From Ypsolopha sequella (lineage: Eukaryota > Arthropoda > Insecta > Lepidoptera > Ypsolophidae), in NCBI GenBank assembly GCA_934047225.1, contig OW204001.1, positions 12,446,201-12,510,200 of the forward strand: DNA of 64,000 nt. Direction: 5' to 3'. A program made the translations under genes and the position numbers. How positions within the stretch are numbered: the stretch's first letter is position 1; each line of letters starts with the position of its first letter. The notes beneath the pieces are model-generated. The model did not search any database, was not told the origin of the DNA, and worked only from the letters and a program-made list of their open reading frames with translations. Below, piece by piece: positions 56,830 through 64,000 of this stretch.

Positions 56830-57246
56830 TTCTCCATTAAAGTTCTATAATATAATTAAAACATTCTTTGAAGTGGATACTCCTTTGTTTACATCTCGTA
56901 TAGAGGGGCAATGTTCAGAACTTGTGCGTCACTTCCGGGACGAACTTTTCTATATAAATAAATATTATTATCGTCATGGCATGACGTCAGCACCGACAGT
57001 CACAACGATCAACATTTTAAACAATACAACTGTAACCTTAATTATATGTAAATAAATATTGAATATTGACATTTCTTCTTTTTAAATTAATATAATTAAT
57101 TAAAAAACAGTTAAATAAAATCAAATCAATGATTTTTGTCAAAATCAATTTGACAAAAAGTCTATATTTAATATTTATTTTTAAACAAAAATAACACTAG
57201 ATATAAAACGTTTTTACTTGGCTGAGTGCTTCTTCTAAAAATACAC
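56830..57246. other. AT-rich intron segment, nothing recognised
   Basis: No supported gene or repeat. Confidence 0.5.
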
Positions 57247-57641
57247 TTAAGGGGCTGCATAATGCTAAAATTCAGTCCTGCTCTAACGCTTTTGTTTTTT
57301 AACTGTCTATCCTGCTCAAATCAGATGCCACGCACGCAAAACTTCAGACATTAAATATAATTTCTTTATGTAATAAAGATGTTTTTTCTAGTATCTGCGT
57401 GTGTTTTGTTTCAACCGGTTTTGAAATATGGAAACAAAATCGGTCATTTCGTGAAATTCATGCTTTTCTAAAAGCATTGTAATTAAAAGAAGATTGAAAG
57501 TATGAATATTTATAAAGTGTAATTGATAATTGTCTTGAGTCAATAAACACGCCATATTTTTTTCAAATTTTTACAACCTACACTACATTGACGGAACTGA
57601 ATCCAATGCAAGACTGATGTTTAGCATGGTGGAGCCCTTTA
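57247..57641 (-). mobile_element. MITE H, copy 3 (uninterrupted)
   Basis: The termini are TTAAGGGGCTGCATAATGC and AGCATGGTGGAGCCC. It keeps CTTTTGTTTTTTAACTGTC intact and so serves as the empty site for family B. Confidence 0.82.
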
Positions 57642-57772
57642 ATAAAGCCTAACCTAAAGGTTTTTTACTAAAAATACATTTCTAATAATAAGCCAGATTT
57701 GTTGGCTTTTAAAACTCTGCGCTGTCGGGTCTAGGAGCTGGGTTTCAACAGCTGTATTTTAGTAAATTGTGT

Positions 57773-58127
57773 TTTAAGAGCAGTTTCACTGCCGGATTGT
57801 GAAAAACCCGCCTTTTTCTAATTACTCGAAACAACACCCAAATTCAAAACTCACTCAATAGTTATTCAACAAAACTTTATTACCTATGTATTGTGTATGC
57901 TGCCATCGCAAAGTTTTTATTGGTTTCTGTAAAATCAAAATTTTTGAAATTTTTGAAATTCTAAATTGCAGAAACCAATGAAAACTTTGCGATGGCAGCA
58001 TGCATAATACGTAGGTCATAAAGTTTTGTTGAATAATTATTGAGTGAATTTTGAATTTAAGTGTTCTGTTTCGATTAAAGAGAAAAAAGCGGGTTTTTCA
58101 CAATCTAGCTGCGAAACCGCTCTTAAA
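57773..58127. mobile_element. Foldback MITE O, copy 2 (full palindrome)
   Basis: TTTAAGAGCAGTTTC..GCCGGATTGTGAAAA is mirrored by TTTTTCACAATCTAGCTGCG..CTCTTAAA. Arms of about 165 bp pair along their whole length, including TGCTGCCATCGCAAAGTTTT. Confidence 0.88.
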
Positions 58128-58484
58128 TGGACCTCTTGAAATGTACATTAGTTTTTTTAATAAGAGAATTATGAAAATTGCGTTGTAAAGAGTAAAAAAG
58201 ATTAACCTTCTAAGCTTAGAAAAAAACAACTATAGTACATTTGCATAGTAACTTTAAAATTAATTTAAAATAGAATCTATGAAACTTTGAGTTTTCAAAG
58301 ATACTTTATAAGAAAGACACAAATTAATTTTAGAAGTATGTTTTGTTTTAATCTTTCGGTACTCTATGTTTTATACATTTGTTTAAATATTTTGGACAGA
58401 TATACGAAGCCTAAACACATAAACCAATACGCAATGCGCAATCTGTACATATAAAAGCGAAATACCACTCAATCATTTCATTTC
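58128..58484. other. AT-rich intron segment, nothing recognised
   Basis: No supported gene or repeat. Confidence 0.5.
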
Positions 58485-59226
58485 ATCACGAAATCTCAGA
58501 AAAAGCTATTTCCATTGTTTGTTTTTTGTTTGAAAGTTGATTCAAGGTTTTACAACTACGTATTAAATTTTGTTTTAATTGTCAGTTTGATAACTAAAAT
58601 TGAATTTTTAAAAACAGTTCGTCCTAAATGCCATCCGTTTCCATGATAAGATTCGTAATATTTTTTCACAGCACTCACTATCCATCCATCCATCAGCCTA
58701 GTTTGTCCACTGCTGGACATAAGCCTTTCCAGGACTTTGCCAATCCCGGCGGTCATCCTGGAAGAATTGCCCATAGTTACACCCGCTAGGCAGGCGGTTT
58801 GGTGAGCGCGGTGCCGGAACCCTCGCACCAGTGCCGCCGCTGCTCGTCACCAGTCTGTTCCATATAAGGCCTGGCTATTAGGGATGGATATACCACCATC
58901 CATCGGTCCCAGGCATGATGGGCCTCCTGGTTTTTTTGCCTGTGAGATGTCCTCTTACTCTCCCCCGAATTACTTCGAGGGGGTCTCCAAGTAAGATGGT
59001 GATACTTCCACAGTCGAGCCCGGCATCAGCTCTACCACCTATGTCTGTACCAAAAAGCACTCACCATACAAAAATTAAATTAATGTTGCTGTTAGCTTAA
59101 TGTTGTCTCATTTATACACAAAAGAAATTATAAAATTTGGATTTATCATTCCTAAAAAAATGCAAAAATGTTGGCCTTGAAAATTGTTTTCTCAAATTCT
59201 CCATAGAAAACGGAAATTTCATAGGT
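58485..59226 (+). mobile_element. MITE P, copy 3, split by an RTE LINE
   Basis: The left half carries GTCAGTTTGATAACTAAAAT and CCATGATAAGATTCGTAA, the right half AATGTTGTCTCATTTATACA and AACGGAAATTTCATAG. The halves flank 58681-59056. Confidence 0.78.
58681..59056 (-). mobile_element. RTE-type LINE 3' fragment, nested
   Basis: Minus-strand tail (CCATCCATCCATCAGCC at the left), GTCCACTGCTGGACATAAGC, CGGTCATCCTGGAAGAATTG and GGCATCAGCTCTACCACC. Target duplication GCACTCACTA (58671-58680) against GCACTCACCA (59057-59066). It is longer than the + copy at 22071-22285. Confidence 0.82.
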
Positions 59227-60206
59227 AATGAATGACCTACATAAACATAGGCACTAACTAAATATTATTTCATTTGATTTTCGTCAATAAAACTTAACCA
59301 AAATAGACCCTCTAGTTACAAAATAATAAATAAAACACCACGAAATTGCGAGTTTTTATTGCGGCCCGCTAACACTGAGCAAGATAGACAAGTGAAAAAT
59401 GAAGCGTTGGAGCAGGGCAGATTTCTCTGAAAAACCTCGCCTTATGGAAGATTTTTTTTGAATTTTAATTATAAATGCCTATATTTTTTACTTCTTCAGC
59501 GCGGGTGGAGCCGCGCCAAAAGATACTGTTACTGCTTTAGACATATTTCATTAGACACAAATCACGCTAAAAACAAAACGGCAAACGTATCAGAAATTGG
59601 TATGAGAAAATATTCCGTTATTTATGTGTTCCCGCAGCAATACTAGTTGAAAGTCCAACTTGCCAAGTTCTCCAGCAGCTGTTATTTATTAGAATATAAT
59701 GCAAATTGGTTCATAGTTTTAAAGCAAACAAGCGGGAGATTCGAAGCTGAGGATGTACTGCATACTATTAGAACTCAAATTGTGGGGCTTGGTTGTAAAT
59801 CAGCGGCGTATGTTTTTGGGAGTATGCTGATTGAGGCCTATCTGTTGTTCGTGTACGGTTTATACCGAACATTGGTTTTATTGCATCCTTCATCATCAAT
59901 TCTACAAAAAAAAACTATATTTTTTTTGGAATCTTTGTATAGTATCCCACTCAATGAAGTTAATGATACAACAAATCGACATGTGGGCAAAGAGACTGAC
60001 GCCAATACTTCACTACTTTTTCGCGTTTTTGATTTAGGGGAATGAAAAAACGAATCTTTGAATATGATCACATTGTTGTCCACCTTACTATCAATAAACT
60101 CAAAAACAGTGAGACGTATCAAGTTGACATTCGTACCAAACTTTAGGATCAATTAATACTACTGCATAGGCTTATGCAGTAAAACAATTGCTATGAAAAT
60201 GAAAAT
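59227..60206. other. Intron segment with unassigned open frames
   Basis: The + frame 59458-60045 is open except one TAG at 59644-59646, with 132 codons after it starting at TTG. I see no domain and no ATG-led start, so it is not called a gene. A GCGGGTGGAGCCGCGCC word near 59501 recalls a Helitron hairpin. Confidence 0.35.
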
Positions 60207-60490
60207 CAAATGAAAAATATTTTATTTCACATGAACAGTTTTACAATTGAAGCAGCATTCAGTGGCTCCCAGACTAGACTATGGAAAGTCTGTACCATGG
60301 GTGCCGGTAATAAACAAATCACAATATAAATGATATACAGTGTTCGTACAGGTGGCTAACAAAGTGACACTAAGATATAGTTAAAATAAAAGATCATAGT
60401 AAAAGTTGACTTATTAAAACCTAATTATAAGACTAATATTAAAACTAAAGCTGAGGTTACAATCAAATATTGGTAATATAGGTCGTTATT
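60207..60490 (-). repeat. Probable LINE tail, reverse strand
   Basis: AAAAATATTTTATTTCACAT at the left reads as a reversed AATAAA tail; the interior CCATGGGTGCCGGTAATAA is GC-richer. Only one copy here. Confidence 0.4.
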
Positions 60491-60555
60491 TTACGCACTT
60501 CCCAGGTAGAAACAGATTATTATCTTATAATATGAATAGTAATATATAATTAGCA

Positions 60556-60650
60556 GTAATGCAGTCGATAGAACGCTGGACTCCGTCTTGAAACCTGGGT
60601 TCAAATTCTGCCGATGGAGCATGGAGTTTTTCAGAATTTATGGGCATAGT
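60556..60650 (+). repeat. tRNA-derived SINE fragment
   Basis: GATAGAACGCTGGACTCCG and GGGTTCAAATTC give a worn tRNA-like head. TTTTTCAGAATTTATGGGCA matches the position after the head in the 45433 copy. Confidence 0.6.
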
Positions 60651-61489
60651 ATTTTTTTACTTATTCGTTCCCGTCTGTTTGCTCTCATTATATTTAGTTA
60701 TTGTTTCAGTATATTTATTATGGACTGAATATTTAGTATATTTATTGTTTCCCGTCTGTATGCTCTCAGTGCATATCTTCCGGCGCTCTCTGTTTTCTGT
60801 TAGAATTTACAATGTCATATTGCTGAACGACATACAGAATTTTAAACAGCGTTCTGCAACGCGTACTGAATCGTATGAACGATCCTTCTTTGTTGTTGAC
60901 GCAACATACTCTTTTACTCGTGTTTCCGTCACGTTTTTATCTCTCATAAACATGATTGAGCGGTTTTCTGGTTGTTTTTTTTTTTCTTAGTTCTTAGCTT
61001 TGTCCCAGATGGCGCTGTTCATGTCACCATAGATAAAATGTGTTTCAGCAATCAATGTCAAAGTGGTTTTTCGTTTGTTTTGAATCGGTGCAAATTTTGT
61101 CGTTAATTCTGTTGCTAAAGAATACGACAGTGCCATCTAGGAAGCTTATTTAACACTAAATTTGACATAAGGAAAAACGCTCTCTTTCAGAGCTGAGAGG
61201 ACATAACAAAAAAAAAAGTTTGCTTGCTCATTAATTTTGCTGAAGATTTTCAATAATATAAGCATAAGCTGAAGCATGTATTAATGAAATCAAAAATCTC
61301 GATTTAATATATGTAGACATTATTGTTTATTTAATTATCAGTTAATCTTTCAACTGTCATTTTGTCTCTTATCTGATGCCGGGCCCAAGGGGGCCCGAAA
61401 TATATTTTGAGTGTTTTTATTATTATTTCAACAAATATTTTTAAATCGCTATAGTTTTCCTGTAATTTACCTATAATCGAAATTTTGTC
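60651..61489. other. Intron segment with an ~81-bp internal duplication
   Basis: TTCCCGTCTGT.TGCTCTCA occurs near 60667 and 60748. A 116-codon frame spans this and the SINE fragment and is rejected as a gene. GATGGCGCTGTT and AGTGCCATCTAGG near 61010 and 61131 are inverted short words. Confidence 0.4.
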
Positions 61490-61830
61490 GGTCTACCAGT
61501 GTCGGACAGACATACAAATTTTTGTGTTTTTTTAAAGATTTCTGGAAACCAATGCCAGTAAATATAGCAAAAGTATATATTTTTACAATCAACTTTTTAA
61601 TATCTACAATTTGATACCTATATTGTATTTTTAGGGTAATGTTTTTAATTTTTCATATTTTTTTTACACCGTAATTAGTGGGCAAATTAATGCTATTTTT
61701 TTACAAATTTCATGTATTTATCTTTACCGGTGCTAAAGTTACGAGGCCGTAACATACGGACGGACGGACAACGGAGTCTCACCGTAAAGGTTCCTTTTGT
61801 ACCTTTTAGGTTAGTACCGGTACCCTAAAA
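61490..61830 (-). repeat. Dispersed repeat N, copy 3
   Basis: This is the reverse of 40502-40945: AATATCTACAATTTGATACC, GGACGGACAACGGAGTCTCA and AAAGGTTCCTTTTGTACC. Confidence 0.72.
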
Positions 61831-62572
61831 ACAATCAGGTACATTTTTTGTTAATAATTTAGCGCACACTTTTAAAAGCAAGTTAGCTATATTTGTCTAA
61901 CTTCTCTGATTAATGCTGTTCAAATTCGATGTGCGAAAAAAACACCAATTTTACTCTTTTTACTGACTTATCATATCAGGTCTCTTTTAATAACTAAAAA
62001 CTTTTCTGAGACACGATGAGGTGTAATTTTCGTATTTTATATCTATGACATGTATTAAATAAATATGAATGTTTTTAAAAGTATTTATTTTAAGAGCTTA
62101 TAATATAACCTATAAAGTAATTTTGTTAATAATGTTTTTTCTACTAAACCATCAGCTACCTCGTAAAATCATGGAGTTGAAAAAGTAGTTGAACTCCAAC
62201 AAAAGAGCCCTTCGCATCCTTCCATGCTCAAAAGAACACTGTAAAGGAATATATGTATATTTGAAGAGAAAAGATTGTTATCATTTTTCATATTTCATTG
62301 GACTTACAAAACGGAATTCAAGCTTTTTCAAAAAAAATTCCTGACATTTAAACAACGGTCACATTTGCGCGAACACTAAGCTACACAGACATGTCATGGA
62401 AATTTACGAGAGGAATCTAGGCTTTCTGTTTCAGTCAGACAGTAAAAACAAAAAAATACAGCCCCTTTTTGAAAAAGTCGTGAGTCGTCGCTGTTTTACA
62501 AATAGTAACGGTAAATACTCGTTCAGTACCCAAGTAACACACAAGCTGCTTTTTTCGGTTCTGTAACCGGTC
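61831..62572. other. AT-rich intron segment, nothing recognised
   Basis: No supported gene or repeat. Confidence 0.5.
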
Positions 62573-62935
62573 GGCCACAGCTTCAGGCTTCGAGAGGCGC
62601 GCCAAGCGGTTCGTCTTGCGACGGCGCCGGCGGAGAGAACAAATGTATGAAGTTGTATAGAGGCGGCCATGGGTCGCCGCTTGCGCGTCTTGTCCGGCTT
62701 CGAGTGACTTGCTCTCTCGCGTCGGCGGTGTGCGGGGAGGCGGGGAGCCGCGCCAGTGATCGAGCGCACAGGACGAACCTAGCGTCGAGCGCTTTGAGCG
62801 AGCGAGCGCGTTATACATCCGATGCGGTGGAAGGCGCCGACGGGTGTCGAGGCAGGGCAAAGCCCGTCGCAAAAACCGTCTGGGAGCGTAGCAAGAAGCG
62901 CCGCCAGAAGCCTGAAGCTGTGGCCCTGGCGTAAC
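62573..62935. other. CpG-rich island with 19-bp inverted ends
   Basis: This ~360-bp block is far GC- and CpG-richer than anything else in the window. Its ends are GGCCACAGCTTCAGGCTTC and the exact complement at 62916-62934. Frames run through it on both strands, as expected from stop-poor GC-rich DNA. It may be a small transposon, a promoter or an alternative first exon region. Confidence 0.45.
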
Positions 62936-63077
62936 TCCTCTTGGATGCAAAAGAGGTTATAAAAGCGGTGAAATTTACTTGAAGACATAGCTAATGCTTT
63001 CAGCAATTTATGAAGCTTTGAGCTGCAGCAAATAATTACACTTGCAGTTTATGGACTACCAAATTAATTTGACACTG

Positions 63078-63242
63078 GTGTCGATTCGGCGTAACACGAC
63101 TTAACTTATTTGACAGGTCTAACCTTATTTTAAGCGTCCTGTCTTTTACGAGTACTTTCTTTACCGGAAAGACAAAGACAAAACGCTTACATTAAGTTTA
63201 GTCCTGTCAAATAAGTTACGATGTTCTACACCGAATCGACAC
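63078..63242. mobile_element. Foldback MITE T, copy 2
   Basis: GTGTCGATTCGGCGTAACAC is mirrored by TACACCGAATCGACAC; inner arms TTATTTGACAGG..AAGCGTCCTGTC also pair. Matches 11716-11872. Confidence 0.8.
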
Positions 63243-63263
63243 AATTTACGATCTTTTAACTCT

Positions 63264-63345
63264 ATGGTCGCCTGTGTTCTAGTGGTTGAATTTCGAATTA
63301 CTGAGGTCGCTGAATCGAATCCCGCAGAAACATAATTAGTAAACG
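63264..63345 (+). repeat. tRNA-derived SINE head fragment
   Basis: GTCGCCTGTGTTCTAGTGGTTGA-type A box (first 20: GTCGCCTGTGTTCTAGTGGT) and a B box (GAATCGAATCC) are spaced as in a tRNA, but the acceptor stem does not pair. Confidence 0.5.
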
Positions 63346-63665
63346 GCACAAAAGCTACCCTACTTTCGACTGCTAAATCAGCCCACAAACATACAAACGA
63401 ATTTGACGAAACCCTAAAATCAGAAAAACCATTAGTATCCCAAATGTCTCGTTAAAATCCTACTTTATCGTTGTGTGCTCTCTGTTTTTTCCACCGAGGG
63501 TTGCCATATACATTTTTTAATTAAAATGAAAGCCTAATTTCCATTAAAAGTCGTAACATTTTCATTTCAAGTGTAATGTTTGTGGCGTGTGTTATGGTAA
63601 CGTCATAAAAAGAATATTGTCTCTCCACATCTTCTAGTGAATTCATAAGAGGCGACTAAGGGATT

Positions 63666-64000
63666 TTAAAGGGCTATACCGTGAAAATTGACACTTTTTG
63701 AAGTTATTTATCTGCTCTTTTAATGAAGTTCCAAGTAAAATAAATTAGTATAACAATTTTGGGACCTTTTACTAGATTTTGGTCTATCAGAAACGCGATA
63801 GGAGGAATTTCATTCGATAGAAATAATTATTGAAATCTGGTCTAAATTTACACTTTTTTTGATATTCTGACAAATTAGGATAGCATACAGACTTGAAAAA
63901 TATTTATTTAGATGGGTTTTTACTACACCTAAATTACTGGTTATGGAATTTTTTGTAGCTATTTTAGTTCATTTTGCATTAATTTAAAACCGACTTTTTG
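63666..64000 (+). mobile_element. TTAA-flanked MITE (family B), diverged copy 5, cut by window end
   Basis: TTAAAGGGCTATACCG at the left and GATAGAAATAATTATTGAAA match family B; the right end is outside the window. Confidence 0.5.

Noticed and set aside
59647..60045. 132-codon frame as a gene
   Set aside because: It starts at TTG directly after an in-frame TAG, shows no domain and no splice context I can support.
60640..60990. 116-codon hydrophobic frame as a membrane protein
   Set aside because: It runs from a SINE fragment into a tandem-duplicated T-rich stretch; hydrophobicity follows from T-rich codons.
62435..62950. 171- and 112-codon reverse frames as genes
   Set aside because: They cross a GC-rich island where stops are rare in all frames; both strands are open and no domain is visible.
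49000..64000. Next PDE11 exon
   Set aside because: I looked for the expected continuation of GAF-A with a splice acceptor and found no convincing candidate; it probably lies beyond the window.

Overview
The window looks like AT-rich nuclear DNA from an insect, most likely a moth or butterfly (Lepidoptera). The signs are Helitron ends with the lepidopteran hairpin and CTAG terminus, tRNA-derived SINEs, RTE-type LINE tails, many foldback MITEs, and two short GC-richer exons of a conserved signalling gene separated by very long AT-rich introns. No bacterial gene organisation, CRISPR array, rRNA or intact tRNA gene is visible.

Layout. Positions 1-4728 are the 3' part of a Ty3/gypsy LTR retrotransposon on the + strand: end of gag, protease, reverse transcriptase, RNase H, DD35E integrase, polypurine tract and a 218-bp 3' LTR. 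The 5' LTR and start of gag lie outside the window. One in-frame stop at 1297-1299 separates protease from reverse transcriptase, and gag to pro needs a +1 shift. Positions 4729-19277 are AT-rich with MITEs, a SINE, a Helitron end, a 43-bp minisatellite and three odd motif-dense blocks (about 4858-5170, 5570-5815, 8800-9420).

The only host gene recognised is a cGMP/cAMP phosphodiesterase of the PDE11 type. Two consecutive exons of its first GAF domain lie at 19278-19414 and 48848-48998, both + strand. They splice in phase (two bases of an Arg codon + one) across a 29,433-bp intron and together encode 96 residues. The preceding exon and the following exon were not found, so the neighbouring introns probably run to or past both window edges.

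The large intron and the downstream intron (48999-64000) are mosaics of repeats. I could define about 20 families by comparing copies inside the window: hAT-like MITEs with 8-bp target duplications, a TTAA-flanked element with an empty-site paralogue, foldback elements, a 1.1-kb element with an inner palindrome and a 133-bp minisatellite present as two inverted copies, Helitron ends, SINEs, RTE and other LINE tails, a decayed LINE endonuclease domain, and a decayed hAT transposase C-terminus. Several nested insertions give a relative order of events.

I found no convincing new protein-coding system. The most unusual features are the unexplained motif-dense blocks, a CpG-rich island in the second intron (62573-62935), the structural 1.1-kb repeat pair, and the recoding signals in the retrotransposon. 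Element boundaries are estimates by eye to within a few bases, and family names above superfamily level are tentative.
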